From: Limonium bicolor
Taxonomy: Eukaryota > Streptophyta > Magnoliopsida > Caryophyllales > Plumbaginaceae
Direction of reading: 5' to 3'
Length of the DNA stretch: 64,000 nucleotides
Assembly: GCA_023374045.1 (NCBI GenBank)
Contig: CM041781.1
Span: 145,940,982 to 146,004,981 of the forward strand
Part shown: positions 21,225-31,859 of the stretch, piece by piece
How the letters are laid out: each line of letters begins with the position of its first letter
Numbering within the stretch: position 1 is the first letter of the stretch
Made by a program: the position numbers and the translations under genes
The notes under the pieces: generated by a model
Databases searched by the model: none
What the model was told of the DNA's origin: nothing
The model's input: the letters and a program-made list of their open reading frames with translations, nothing else

Positions 21225-21958
21225 GAAACTTCAAAATTTGCTATCCAATGCCTTCAACACCTAACCCGGAGTACAACGACATCGAAACCCTAGACATTCC
21301 AACTGAACAATGTCAGGTTATCCGCCCAGGTATGATTTGTTAAGGGGATACTGACACCAGCAGCGCAAAGCCATCATCAGGAAATGCAAATCAATAGAAA
21401 TGGGACGGGAGGTTTTTATACACCGGAGTACCCAGGGGAGCAAGAATGAAGCTAGAGATGATGAGCTTAGGCAAGGATTGGAATCCGTATGCCAAAAACC
21501 TACCAAACCACGAGGATACAAGATGGGGTCTCACCACCAGGAATACCCGAAGAGTTCCATCCGGTTATTACACAGGTCGTGGAGATCGCTCAGCAGTGGA
21601 GGCTGACCCGATTCCAGACATACGAGCGGACATCGACATTGTAAACTTCTATGAGAAAGACGGGCGACTCGGACTACATCAAGACAAGGACGAGACAACG
21701 GAGTCTTTCGAAAGAGGGATACCCGTAGTGTCTTGGTCCATCGGGGATGACGCTGAATTTTTGTACGGCGAGCAGAAGCGTGCGGACCGTGCTAATAAGT
21801 TAATACTTAAGTCAGGGGATGTATTAGTTATGGGAGGAGAATCAAGGATGTTATACCATGGGATTAAGAGAATCAAGCTGAATACAGCACCGTCAGCAGT
21901 AATCAATGCGACGCATATGAGACTAGGGAGATTAAACCTAACCTTTAGACAATATTAG
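21225..21958 (+). CDS. AlkB-family 2OG-Fe(II) dioxygenase domain inside T2
   Basis: AlkB enzymes use Fe(II) and 2-oxoglutarate to remove alkyl groups from nucleic acids. The longest clean frame is 21446-21958 (170 codons). It has LGLHQDKDE (Fe ligands H78, D80), SIGDDAEFLYG, SGDVLVMGGESRMLYHGI (Fe ligand H138) and the C-terminal RLNLTFRQY with R162 and R168 for 2-oxoglutarate. MMSLGKDWNP and VIRPGM-like and GGFYTPEY motifs upstream extend the homology to about 21225. This matches bacterial AlkB and, more closely as I recall them, plant ALKBH1-like proteins. At least three apparent one-base shifts break the N-terminal part. It ends with its own stop. It lies between the gag knuckle and protease, where Tekay elements normally have nothing. 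Function in the element is unknown. Confidence 0.87.
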
Positions 21959-22155
21959 CCATGTAATGTTAGTATGGGATAAGGAATGAGATGTAAGATT
22001 AAAGCACATGTTGTAAAAAAGATGGCTATTAATAAAATAACAGTGTTGTTCATATCAATTGTTACGACTCTTGTTATACCATCATTACTCATGAAGCTTG
22101 TGAATACAATTAGGTTATGGACTCGGTACGGAAGGTGCGTTAAGCATACTTACAG
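21959..22155 (+). other. AT-rich spacer or candidate intron before T2 protease
   Basis: No coding sign. A possible donor CAT|GTAATG at 21963 and acceptor ACTTACAG|AGG at 22155 would remove the spacer. It could equally be leftover 3' untranslated sequence captured with the AlkB segment. Confidence 0.4.
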
Positions 22156-22790
22156 AGGCACAGGCCGATGCCAGCGGTACTATCCTCACCGGCACCTTTC
22201 CGATTAATGGAATTGAGGCATCAGTTCTCTTCGACTCAGGGGCCTCGCATACCTTTATCTCGGCATCTTTTGCGAGAAGGTTGGGGCTAGACGCTGATGA
22301 GCTACCCAACTTCACGGTTACGCTCCCGTCTAAAGAGAAGGTTTGTTGCACTTGTTACTACCGAGGAGCCATTGTCAGAATAAAAGGGGAAGACTTTCCA
22401 GTCAGTTTTATTGAGTTTAAGGAATTGAGATTTGATGTAATTTTCGGGATGAATTGGTTGGAGCGGCACAAGGGTCGTATCCTCTGCACCGAGCATAGAC
22501 TGTTGCTCAGGAGTCCATCTATGGTAACAATATCATACCGCCAGAGGCCTAGAGAGCCTTCGACTAAGATCATCACCGCTATGGCAATGTATAAGGAGTT
22601 GAGGAGAAAGGAAGAAGTGTACCTCTGCTATGTACAGGACATAAGAGAGACCCTGAGTTCGACCCCGACTTACCGGTAGTGTCGGAGTTCCCCGACCTCT
22701 TTCCACGGGAACTGCCCGCATGCCACCCACTCGGGAGTAGAGTTCACCATCGAGCTGCTACCTGGTACCAGACCGGTAGCCAAGGCACCA
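22156..22790 (+). pseudogene. T2 aspartic protease and protease-RT linker
   Basis: The frame containing DSGASH (22233-22250) is a retropepsin with the classical DSG active site, followed by FDVIFGMNWLERH at the end of the fold. It is open to the stop at 22679. The linker to RT then continues in shifted frames ([32 protein letters not shown]), so one or two small indels break a once continuous pol polyprotein. It would process gag-pol. No good ATG begins the domain, as expected for an internal part of a polyprotein. Confidence 0.85.
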
Positions 22791-22796
22791 TACCGT

Positions 22797-24089
22797 ATGG
22801 CTCCGGCAGAAATGAATGAGTTAAAGGATCAGTTGAAAGACTTGTTAGATAAGGGATTTATCAGACCAAGTGTATCACCATGGGGAGCGCCAGTTCTCTT
22901 CGTGAAGAAGAAGGATGGTAGTCTCCGCCTCTGCATCGACTACAGAGAGTTGAATGCAGTGACAGTGAAGAATAAGTACCCACTACCCCGCATTGACGAT
23001 CTGTTCGATCAGTTGAAGGGAGCATCTGTGTTTTCAAAGATTGATCTCAGATCGGGGTATCATCAGATAGCCATTAAGGAGGGAGATATTGAGAAGACGG
23101 CATTCCGGACACGATATGGCCACTACGAGTTTACAGTGATGCCGTTCGGTTTGTCGAACGCACCGGCGAAGTTTATGGACCTGATGAACCGCTTGTTTCG
23201 GGAGCAGCTGGACAAGTCGGTTGTGGTGTTTATTGATGATATTTTGATATACTCGAAATTGAAGACTGAGCATGAGGAACATCTGAGGAGGGTATTAGAG
23301 ATACTGAGGGAGAACCAGCTATATGCTAAGTTCTCCAAATGTGAGTTTTGGCTTGACCAGGTCTCTTTCCTAGGTCATGTCATTTCAGATGCTGGGATCT
23401 CAGTGGATCCAGCAAAGATTGATGCCGTGCGTACTTGGCCAAGACCGAAGACTGCTACCGACATCCGGAGCTTTCTCGGTCTGGCAGGTTACTACCGGAG
23501 GTTTGTTAAGGATTTCAGCAAGGTCGCGAAGCCGATGACCAATCTGATGAAGAAAGATGCACCGTTCTTATGGACGGCTGACTGTGAGAGATCATTTCAG
23601 AGTTTGAAAGACTCACTGACCACTGCACCGGTTCTGACCATTCCAGACGGTACAGAGGGCTTTGAGGTCTACTATGATGCATCCGGCAGAGGGCTGGGTT
23701 GCGTGCTCATGCAACATGGCAAGGTGGTGGCATATGCCTCACGCCAGTTGAAGAAACATGAGGAAAACTACCCCACACATGATTTAGAGCTGGGAGTTGT
23801 AGTCTTCGCTTTGAAGATATGGCGCCATTACTTATACGGGGTTAGTGTGACGATCTACACCGATCACAAGAGCTTGAAATATATATTCACTCAGAAGGAG
23901 TTGAATCTCAGACAAAGGAGATGGTTAGAATTTCTGAAAGACTATGACATTGACCTCCAATACAAAGAAGGGAAGGCCAATGTTGTAGCAGACGCCCTGA
24001 GCCGTCGAGCACACTCACTCCATTCGCTAGTCTCTTTCTCCAGCTTGGTTGATGAGGTGCGAGAGGCTAGAGGGCAGATGAGTATATGA
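22797..24089 (+). CDS. pol: T2 reverse transcriptase and RNase H
   Basis: A 430-codon open frame. RT motifs in order: [11 protein letters not shown] (44-53), [12 protein letters not shown] (80-91), [10 protein letters not shown] (115-124), [10 protein letters not shown] (144-153; catalytic FIDD at 145-148), and FLGHVIS (191-197). RNase H follows from about 285 with D294 (YYDAS), E331, D356 (YTDHKS) and D399. All catalytic residues of both domains are present. The complex would copy the element RNA into cDNA in the particle. The annotated ATG is internal to the original polyprotein and has no special status. The frame ends at TGA 24087-24089 and the integrase frame overlaps it by ATGA, most likely a one-base shift rather than a designed junction. 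Confidence 0.95.
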   Translation: MAPAEMNELKDQLKDLLDKGFIRPSVSPWGAPVLFVKKKDGSLRLCIDYRELNAVTVKNKYPLPRIDDLFDQLKGASVFSKIDLRSGYHQIAIKEGDIEKTAFRTRYGHYEFTVMPFGLSNAPAKFMDLMNRLFREQLDKSVVVFIDDILIYSKLKTEHEEHLRRVLEILRENQLYAKFSKCEFWLDQVSFLGHVISDAGISVDPAKIDAVRTWPRPKTATDIRSFLGLAGYYRRFVKDFSKVAKPMTNLMKKDAPFLWTADCERSFQSLKDSLTTAPVLTIPDGTEGFEVYYDASGRGLGCVLMQHGKVVAYASRQLKKHEENYPTHDLELGVVVFALKIWRHYLYGVSVTIYTDHKSLKYIFTQKELNLRQRRWLEFLKDYDIDLQYKEGKANVVADALSRRAHSLHSLVSFSSLVDEVREARGQMSI

Positions 24090-25489
24090 GAGAGGTCAGA
24101 CAGAAGCTGACAGATGGTACCTTTGAGAGTCAGAAATATGACTTCAGACTTCACGACGATAATCTGATCAGACTTAAGGGCAGGTTATGCATACCACGGG
24201 GCAACACGGATCTGAAAGACCTCATACTTAGGGAATCACACTGTTCTTCAGTTTCCATCCATCCGGGAGCCTCTAAGATGTATAAAGACATGAAGAGATA
24301 CTTCTGGTGGTCGGGGATGAAGATAGATGTTACCGAGTTCGTCTTGAGGTGTCTCACTTGCCAAAAGGTGAAATTCGAGCACCAACAACCGGGCGGAATG
24401 GTACAGTCGATGCCAGTTCCAGAATGGAAGTTCCATGATATCTCCATGGACTTTGTAGTTGGACTCCCACCTGCTAGGGGAGGTCTCAACATGATATGGG
24501 TGGTGGTGGATCGCCTTACCAAAGTAGCCCGATTCATACTGATGAAGGATACTTGGAAGGTGACCAAATTAGCTGAGTTATTTGAAAAAGAAATCATGAG
24601 ACATCACGGGATACCGAAGACCATAGTGTCAGATAGAGATACCAGATTCCTTTCGAGGTACTGGAGAGCTACTAGAGAAGCGTTGGGTACAGAACTGAAG
24701 TTGAGTACCGCGTTCCATCCTCAGACAGATGGTCAGACTGAGCGTACGATTCAGACACTCGAGGACATGCTGAGAGCATGTGCCTTAGACTTCCAGGGCA
24801 GTTGGATTGACAAATTACATCTGATCGAGTTTTCATACAACAACAGCTATCACGCTTTGATCAAGATGGCAACTTTTCAAGCGTTGTACGGTAGACCATG
24901 TCGTACACCGCTCTGCTGGGATGAGTCGAGTGAGACGGTCATTATAGGACCAGAATATCTAGAACAAGTTAAGGCTGAAGTTCAGGAAATCAGGGAGAAT
25001 ATGAAAGCTGCTCAAGATAGGCAGAAGTCGTATGCTGACGTTCGACGACGAGACCTGGAGTTCGCAGTGGGCGACCGGGTATTTCTGTGGGTATCACCGA
25101 TGAAGGGTGTGTTTAGATTCGGGCAGAAGGGCAAGCTGAGCCCTAAGTTTGTTGGTCCTTATGAGATTACGGAGCGGGTGGGCCCGGTTGCTTACAGGTT
25201 GAACTTACCTGCTGAGCTGGGCAAAGTGCATGATGTTTTTCACGTTTCACTGCTAAAGAAATACATGCACCACCCCTCCCATGTGTTAGAACCTGAGAGG
25301 TTGACATTAGAACCGAATATGAGATCAGTGGAGGTTCCTCAGAGAATCTTAGATAATAAGACTAGGGACACTCGCCACAAGTCAGTGCGACTGGTGAAGG
25401 TTCTCTGGTCTAACCAGGATGTCGAAGAGGCCACGTGGGAATTAGAGGATAAGTTGAGGGCGAAGTACCCTTCTTTGTTTACTGACTAG
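24086..25489 (+). CDS. pol: T2 integrase with chromodomain-like C-terminus
   Basis: A 467-codon frame. The zinc-binding HHCC domain has H52, H59, C89 and C92 (CLTCQK). The catalytic DDE triad is D122 (MDFVVGLP), D183 (VSDRDTRF) and E219 ([11 protein letters not shown]). [15 protein letters not shown] motif at about 350 is the GPY/F module. The last ~50 residues ([20 protein letters not shown], then KYPSLF) form the degenerate chromodomain typical of Tekay/Del, thought to steer insertion to heterochromatin. It inserts cDNA into host DNA in the nucleus. The frame stays open to a stop at 25487-25489 and looks structurally complete apart from the shift at its start. Confidence 0.95.
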   Translation: MREVRQKLTDGTFESQKYDFRLHDDNLIRLKGRLCIPRGNTDLKDLILRESHCSSVSIHPGASKMYKDMKRYFWWSGMKIDVTEFVLRCLTCQKVKFEHQQPGGMVQSMPVPEWKFHDISMDFVVGLPPARGGLNMIWVVVDRLTKVARFILMKDTWKVTKLAELFEKEIMRHHGIPKTIVSDRDTRFLSRYWRATREALGTELKLSTAFHPQTDGQTERTIQTLEDMLRACALDFQGSWIDKLHLIEFSYNNSYHALIKMATFQALYGRPCRTPLCWDESSETVIIGPEYLEQVKAEVQEIRENMKAAQDRQKSYADVRRRDLEFAVGDRVFLWVSPMKGVFRFGQKGKLSPKFVGPYEITERVGPVAYRLNLPAELGKVHDVFHVSLLKKYMHHPSHVLEPERLTLEPNMRSVEVPQRILDNKTRDTRHKSVRLVKVLWSNQDVEEATWELEDKLRAKYPSLFTD

Positions 25490-25505
25490 ATCGTCTGTAT
25501 AGGGT

Positions 25506-25534
25506 ACGGGGCATACCCCTTTTTAAGGGGGGTA
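25506..25534 (+). other. post-pol hairpin / internal purine tract of T2
   Basis: ACGGGGCATACCCC, then TTTTTAAGGGGGGTAG, 17 bases after the integrase stop. CCCCTT and AAGGGG form a stem with a T-rich loop, and an alternative stem pairs the first GGGG with CCCC. It carries a second copy of the purine tract found at 25788. Confidence 0.75.
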
Positions 25535-25787
25535 GAGCTTCCTCGCTTTTGAGTTAGGAAACAAACATGTTTGTCGTTTGTTTGGTTGTGTAAGATGTGA
25601 TTTTGTGTAAGTTGCTACACTTTGGTGATAAGTCTGAGATATGTATAATACTTATGTATTGTATTTGTGATTGACCTTTGAGTCTTGAGATGTGTGAATG
25701 AGAATATAAGATGTGGTATTAAGATTAAGAAATTGAGTACCGTGAATGATTTAGTACATGTGTGAACTTTGGGGACAAAGTTCTTTT

Positions 25788-25800
25788 AAGGGGGGTAGAT
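25788..25800 (+). other. polypurine tract of T2
   Basis: AAGGGGGGTAGAT directly before the LTR start TGAAATACCCC at 25801. Confidence 0.88.
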
Positions 25801-27845
25801 TGAAATACCCCAAACTTAGATATGGTGTTTAAGTGATAAAATAAGATATAAGAAGGCTAAATAATGCCTTAGAAACATTAAGAAACCATTTTAATCAAAG
25901 AAAACATAAGGAAACACCAAAAGAGCAGTTTAAGCAAAATCGTGCTCTAAGCTTGAAGAGACTTGGGTGAGCACCCAAATATCATTCTTAGACCTTAGTA
26001 ATATCCTAATGGTCATTTTAAAAATTACCAAAGAAAACCAAGCTTGAAAACAAGTTAAAACACAAAATGTGCTTTAAGGAGTCTTAAAGCACATTTTTGA
26101 AAAATTGTCTTGTAAATGGGTTTTGAGTGGCTAAATGTCCATCATTACTCTTTAATTAACATGTGTAATAATTAGTATCACATTAGGAAGTCTAAATCAA
26201 TGGGAAATCAAAAATTTCACAATTATGTGCACTAGTTTGTGAATAGTAATCAAATAGTGCCTAGTTTAGTCTTTAATCAATTTAGTTTAGTTAGTTGGTC
26301 AAACAAGACCATGACTAGCTTAACTAAAGGGGGTGGCCGGTTATTAAGGTGATGATTCACCACTTGATCAAATAACAAAAGAAAGAGAGAAAAAGTAAGT
26401 AAGGTTACTATTTGCTTTTAAAAGATAACTTACCTTTTAAGCCATCTCTCTCCTCCTTTCTTCATTCTTTCTTCTTCTTCACCGATTTCTCCTCTCTGCT
26501 CTCTCCCTTCTTCATTCACGTGGAAGACAAATCCATGCTAGCTCCATCTTCTTTGCCCACATCTTGCTCATTTAAGCTCCAAAATCAAAACCAAGCACAA
26601 ATATCTCTTAGTTAGCTCAAGCTCTTTCTTTCTATCCTTTCAAATCTCTAAGAGCTTCATTTCGGTGCCAAGTGAAACCTCCATTGAAGGGGGAAAATAA
26701 GCTTGAGGAGTTCATTAGCTTCTCCACTCTCTTAAGGTAAGGAATATGTAAAAAAATCTAGGTTTCCACCATTTTTCTTCATTACCGAAAATCTATACTC
26801 ATGGGGCTTCATTGTTATGCCTTGTTCTAGCTTGTTTTCTATTCTCCAAGGGCTAGAGGAGGTCCTTCTTGCTTCATATCCAAGCCTATCCTAAGACTCC
26901 AAGGTAAAACAATCAATTTAATACCTTAAAGCACATTTTTAACCTAGGGTTTGTCCCTTAAGGTTAATGTATTATCTAGCACTCATTAGAGTCATTGGAT
27001 GTTGGTTAGAACATTGGCAAGGAGAGTTTAAGTGGTGACCGAGATTGTTCAAGGAAAAAGGCTAAGGAGGAAAGTTTGTGAGCTTGTAAAAGAATAAGGT
27101 AAATTACTTACCTTAAGGTGTTTTATTGTTTAAGGGGATGGGATTTAGATATGTGATGAGTTTAGTGTAGAGTTTACATTGGGAAAGAGTTATAAAAACC
27201 TAGGAGAAACAATGATCATATATGAGAACTTGTGATTAAAGAGCAAATGGGAAATGAGATAGTTAGACAATAAAAAGGTGAACTACAAGAGCATTTATAT
27301 TTCAATGGGAGCTTTGTTGTGTGTATTTGCAGGTCAAAGGCTAATATATGTGGAAATTCAGTGGTTAAGATTATTGTCATTTAAGGGCCTAAGTGCCAAG
27401 CGTTTTAAGTTTATACACTATATGATGATGTGGTGTAGTTTTGGTGCAAATTGTGTGTTAAGATGGTGTAATGAGAATTTGAGTGATCTTGTTTGTTTGA
27501 TGTTGAAAAACCAAGTGTTTAGGTGTAACAATATACTAGAGAACCCATGTCAAAATTTGATGGAGAAACTTAGGGTTTAAGATGTTCTAAGGAAATTTCA
27601 TGACTAAGGTAGTACTAGGGAACTTTAGGGGTTGTTTTGATGAAAAGAGTGAGTTTAAGGTGTTCTTGTGAGTTAGAATGACTTAGGCATCATCATGGAG
27701 GATTTAGGAATCAAAAGAATGTTTTGGTATACACCAAAGGCAGTTTGAGAATGTGTTTAGGATATATGCAAATCTTGTTAGGAAAAGAGGAAATGATGTG
27801 TTAAAGGAGAAGGAACAAACTTGTGTGGAGACTTCAAGTAGTTAC
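25801..27845 (+). repeat. T2 3' LTR, proximal 2045 bp, cut by Tat A
   Basis: Starts TGAAATACCCCAAAC. It is AT-rich with a pyrimidine-rich tract at 26440-26515 and a perfect 15-bp inverted repeat at 26064-26097. It ends GTTAC, where the Tat A LTR begins. The rest of this LTR is not found to the right of Tat B. No genes are seen in it. Confidence 0.85.
26064..26097 (+). repeat. perfect 15-bp inverted repeat in the T2 LTR
   Basis: AAAATGTGCTTTAAG, GAGT, CTTAAAGCACATTTT. The right arm is the exact reverse complement of the left. T3 has a degenerate version (about 36846-36880) and T1 has TTTAAAGCACGTTTTT near 14734, so the block is shared by the three LTR families. Confidence 0.85.
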
Positions 27846-28348
27846 TGTTATACCCAAAATTTTGACCCCCTGGTTAAGGTCTACGAGGTTGTGAGAGCCA
27901 TCTCCATCAAACAGTAAGAGACTCCGGCCCGATCGGCGTGTTCCAGGGCCTGAGGAGCAGCTTCGTCATTGTCAGGGGCGTTTTCGTAATTTTTAAGGCT
28001 TCTGAGTTCTCCTATAGGCTTTCTCTCTCCTCCAAAGGGTGCCCAAATCAGCTCGAAATGCTTTGATATTTTAACCCATGATAGAGGATGACATTTTAAG
28101 CATAATGGCGTTGGAATTTTGATTTTTCGAATTTCCAATAATTTTCTAGCAATTTCTGACTGAATCTGACGAGAAATTCAATTTAAAAATGCTCCAGCAT
28201 TTAAAAATTCGTTTCCACCTCAGAAAATTCATAATATCCATTCTTGACATGTGGTTAAAATTTCATAGCAAATTCCTTTGGGAAGTTGCTTAGTTAAAAT
28301 ATCGAAAAATCTTACTTTTACTAGATTCTCTTTATCTTTAAGGAAGTC

Positions 28349-28356
28349 TATATAAG
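28349..28356 (+). promoter_or_regulatory. TATA box of the Tat LTR
   Basis: TATATAAG in AGTCTATATAAGGGGATAGG, identical in the Tat B 3' LTR at 62315-62322. Confidence 0.65.
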
Positions 28357-28934
28357 GGGATAGGTTTTTGGATAAAATCAGAACCTCACATACCGAAGAA
28401 CCCTAGAGAGTCAGAAAACACGGCCTCCTCTCTCTCTCTCACGTTTTCCAACACCCGGCCACCCAAATCATACTGAAAATCCCCCGAAATCACCATCTAA
28501 ACACGTTTTCCAATCCCCAAAGCACCAATAATCATCAAAACCTCACCAAACACCTCTAAAACGTGAAGAACAGCAAGAACAACCAACAACCAGAAGCTTG
28601 GGTCGAAATCCTCTCGGTCTGCCATCAACGGAGCACTCGACGAGTCCCGGTGTGAAGAAACGTTGTGAATCCGAAGGTAAAACAGGTAGAAACTCCACTT
28701 CCCTGATTCACCACGGTATTATCTGTCTTGCCTCAAAATTTGGGCTCAAACTAACCTTCGTAGGCTTCTGTATTGCTGTTTATTTAAGCCTCTGTCAGAT
28801 AACTTGTTTGCTAAGTTTCGTGCTTAATTCGAATTCAAATTGAAAACTTTCAATCACTAACGTCTTGTACATCTTTCAGGCTACACACCCATAAATTTGA
28901 GCTCAAAACACCCTCGGGACCTTCTGAAAACCCC

Positions 28935-29188
28935 TGTCCGTGGGTGGTCCGTGACCTCGGACCTATGGTCCGGGACCTCGGACGCGTTGTCCGAGACCAC
29001 GGACACCCGGACGGCGGCGGGATTTTAAAAAATTCAAAATTTAGGTTTTTCTAATAATGTCCGGGCCCACGGACATCCTGTCCGTGGCCCCGGACTTTGC
29101 AAATTTTTGTTTTCCTTTAATTTCGACTTTTCTGTATATTTTTAACTGGGGTCCGTGGTCTCGGACGTTTGGTCCGTGGCTACGGACG
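28935..29188 (+). repeat. GTCCG/CGGAC cluster in the Tat LTR
   Basis: Many alternating GTCCGTGG-type and CCTCGGAC-type words, arranged as inverted pairs, in three patches. The same cluster is in Tat B at 62904-63172. The motif resembles the GTCCGGGAC words of the T1 LTR array, although the elements are unrelated. Confidence 0.8.
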
Positions 29189-29625
29189 TAAGCAAAATTT
29201 GACCTAATTCTGCCTCCGAAACCCTAGTTTAGGTAGCTTTTAATTTCACTTTAATTCTTTGTCAAAAAATGTTAAAAACAAAAAAAAAACAGAAGCTCGC
29301 GCACTTAGGTTAAAATAACTCGTAATAAGCCGTAAATAAACTAAGTAAGTAGAGGAAAAACGACCTAGGAGGGGTAATGAAAGTAATTGAACCCTAAATA
29401 AGTCGAATATCAAGCCCCCGAACCCGAACTCTCCTTTCCTAATTTAATCTAGGTCAAAATTAGGTGGCGACTCATAATAGGTTCCAGTGAGCTAGCTTAG
29501 GTTTTAATAATTATTGTTATGTGACATAGTTATCAATCTTAGGTTATAAGTGGACCTAAAACCCGTTTAGATCCTAATCAACTTTATTCAACATAGGATA
29601 GGGTTTAAAATCGAGGCTCACAGAC

Positions 29626-29643
29626 TGGCGACTCTGCTGGGGA
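29626..29643 (+). other. primer binding site of Tat A
   Basis: TGGCGACTCTGCTGGGGA, 3 bases after the LTR. It is complementary to a tRNA 3' end; Tat/Ogre elements are described as using tRNA-Arg, which I take as likely here. Identical at 56487-56504 in Tat B. Confidence 0.85.
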
Positions 29644-30304
29644 CAAACTTCTTAATATTAACTTGTTTAATTTTAAGAAAGAGGGTTTAACTTGAAAATG
29701 TCTATTTATGGCTTTATTACTCTGTTTGTTTACTTCTGTGCGCACTTTAATTTTTGCACCCTTGCATCATATGAGAGCGAGGGTCCACGCAAACCAATTC
29801 CACTCTGGGACCCGTTGAGGGTCCCCTGTCTGGGACTCACACCTTTTAGGTGATGTGAATAAGTGGGGGAAAAAGAGGAGGTGTCGCCTAACCACACCCC
29901 CTTAATACCTGGGCTTTAGCCCCAAGCATTTTCCTGGCAATACCCTTACCAAGCCCATTGTTTGGTCATCAAAGACCCGACCTAGACGCACACCTTTTAG
30001 GTGATGTGAAAAAAAGTGGGGAAGCCCAAAGAGAAGCGTGCAAGCCCTATTCCTTGTGGTGACCTGGGCCTGCACCCCCAAGCACTTCTCCGGATCGATC
30101 CATGCCCAAGTCGGTTAGAACGTCAAGCGAGGACATGTTGAACTTGTATGATCCGTAAGGCATTATCAACCTAGAATATTGATGGACACCAACCCTTGCG
30201 CAAACCTTTGCTAACCAGAGGAAAATTAAAATAGGTAACCAGGGGCAAACCCGGGGACTTCGATATGTCTAATTCAGCAAATTCCAGTAGCGACCTCATA
30301 AGGC
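29644..30304 (+). other. Tat A untranslated leader with twin hairpins
   Basis: No gene seen. CACCTTTTAGGTG occurs at 29840-29852 and 29991-30003, each followed by ATGTGAA and a GTGGGG run. The hairpin pair also occurs in Tat B (about 56705 and 56859). Position suggests a packaging or translation role, but this is inference. Confidence 0.6.
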
Positions 30305-31800
30305 TTGAGGCAAAACATGCTTTTGCGGTGGAAGGTTTGGAAGCCCAGGTCAATTCACCAGAAGCCCCTCCAGTTCAACCCTCTTGAAGAATTCAACCAT
30401 GCCAGTAGTGAATCTCCGGAAGCTCCCATAGATCTTGATGATGAGGGAATTTTGAGTGAACTAGAAACAAAGGTCCCAAGGCACAGCCCATAGAAGACAC
30501 CACCGAAGTTAATCTGGGGACATCTGATAGCCCCAGAATGGTTAAATTGGGTGTGTCTTTGAGCAAAGATGAAAAAGATGAGCTGATAGGTCTGCTTAGG
30601 GAATTTGAAGATGTCTTCGCTTGGAGTTACGCCGATATGCCAGGGATAGACCCAGAAATAGCAGAACACCATATCCCGACATATCCTGATGTGGCACCTA
30701 AATTCAAAAGTTGCGACGTTTGAAGCCAGAGCTGCAGGTTAAGGTAAAAGAGGAGATAGAAAAGCTGCTCCGGGTCGGTTTCATTAAAGTTGTCATGTAT
30801 CCCCTCTGGCTCGCCAATATTGTTGTGGTAATGAAGAAAAATGGGAAAATTAGGGTCTGCATTGATTATAGACCTTAATAAGGCCAGCCCAAAAGACAGC
30901 TTCCCATTACCACACATTGACGTCATGGTCGACGGAGCTTCGGGACATCAGCTTTTCTCATTCATGGTGGATTCTCCGGGTACAATCAGATAGAATGGCG
31001 AGGGAGGATCAGGACAAAACATCTTTCACCACACAGTGGGGAACTTATTGTTGGAATGTAATGCCTTTTGGTCTGAAGAATGCGGGTGCCACTTATAAAA
31101 GAGCTGCAACCACAATCCTTCATGATGATGCATAAAGAAGTTGAGGTCTATGTGGACGACATGATTGTGAAAGCTAAACGGAGAAGCGATCATTTAGTTA
31201 ACCTCAGGAAGTTCTTTGAACGCATCCGACAGTACAAGATGCGCCTGAATCCGGAAAAGTGTAGCTTTGGGGTAACTGGTGGGAAGTTGCTTGGTTTCAT
31301 GATAACGCCAAGGGCATTGAGGTCGACCCGGACAAACTCGCAGCAATCAGGACATGCAGCCACCAAAAAACTGAAAAAGAGGTTAGAAGCTTTCTGGGAC
31401 GGGTGCAGTACATTATCGTTTCATCCGAAACCTGACTGAGATATGCGAGCCGATCTTCAAACTCTTGAAGAAAGATGCTCCGAAAAGATGGAATGAACAA
31501 AGCCAACAGGCATTCGAGAGGGTTAAAGAATATTTACAGGAGCCACCTGTTTTGGGTGCCCAGAAGGGTTTTCTTTGATCCTCTACTTGGCAGCTCATGA
31601 GTTCTCCATGGGGCTTATGTTGGCTCAAAACCAGGGTGACCCGCCTCGTGAATACGCCATCTATTACCTTAGCAAGAAATGGGTGGATGCAGAGACTCGG
31701 TACTCCTCCATCGACAAAACCTGTGCAGCACTCGTGGGCAGTAAAGAAACTTCGACATTACTTGTTAGGGGTTGAAATTCACTTGATCTCTCGAATGGAT
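30305..31800 (+). pseudogene. pol: Tat A protease-RT linker, RT and first RNase H, frameshifted
   Basis: The linker motif EFEDVFAWSYADMPGIDP is at about 30600-30655. RT follows in changing frames: a CIDYR motif near 30855, MPFGLKNAGATY at 31061-31096 and the catalytic VYVDDMIVKAK at 31146-31178. RNase H parts are recognisable at 31580-31760 (YYLSKKW, AETRYSSIDK). At least four shifts or stops occur, so no working RT would be made. Gag and protease that should precede it are missing: sequence goes from leader to linker around 30300-30330. A fused early frame (30305-30493) spans that joint. Confidence 0.85.
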
Positions 31801-31859
31801 CCAATCAAGTACATGATAGAAAAACCGGTTCTAACCGGCCGGTTGTCACGTGGTCCCTT

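Larger units (their letters stand above)
18841..27845 (+). mobile_element. T2: Tekay-type chromovirus carrying an AlkB domain
   Basis: Order: distal 5' LTR fragment (18841-19509), tRNA-Met primer site, gag with introns, AlkB domain, protease, RT-RNase H, integrase with chromodomain-like tail, two purine tracts and the first 2 kb of a 3' LTR. Both LTRs are interrupted, the left by T1 and the right by Tat A. The Tekay/Del assignment rests on the FDSGASH protease, the RT and integrase signature motifs and the chromodomain-like C-terminus. No LTR section is present twice in the window, so calling 18841-19509 and 25801-27845 the same LTR family is inference from position. Confidence 0.85.
27846..29622 (+). 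repeat. Tat A 5' LTR
   Basis: 1777 bp, TGTTATACCC...GGCTCACA, matching 61803-63603 and, over its last part, 55962-56483. Contains a TATA box at 28349 and a GC-rich GTCCG/CGGAC cluster at 28935-29188. Confidence 0.92.
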
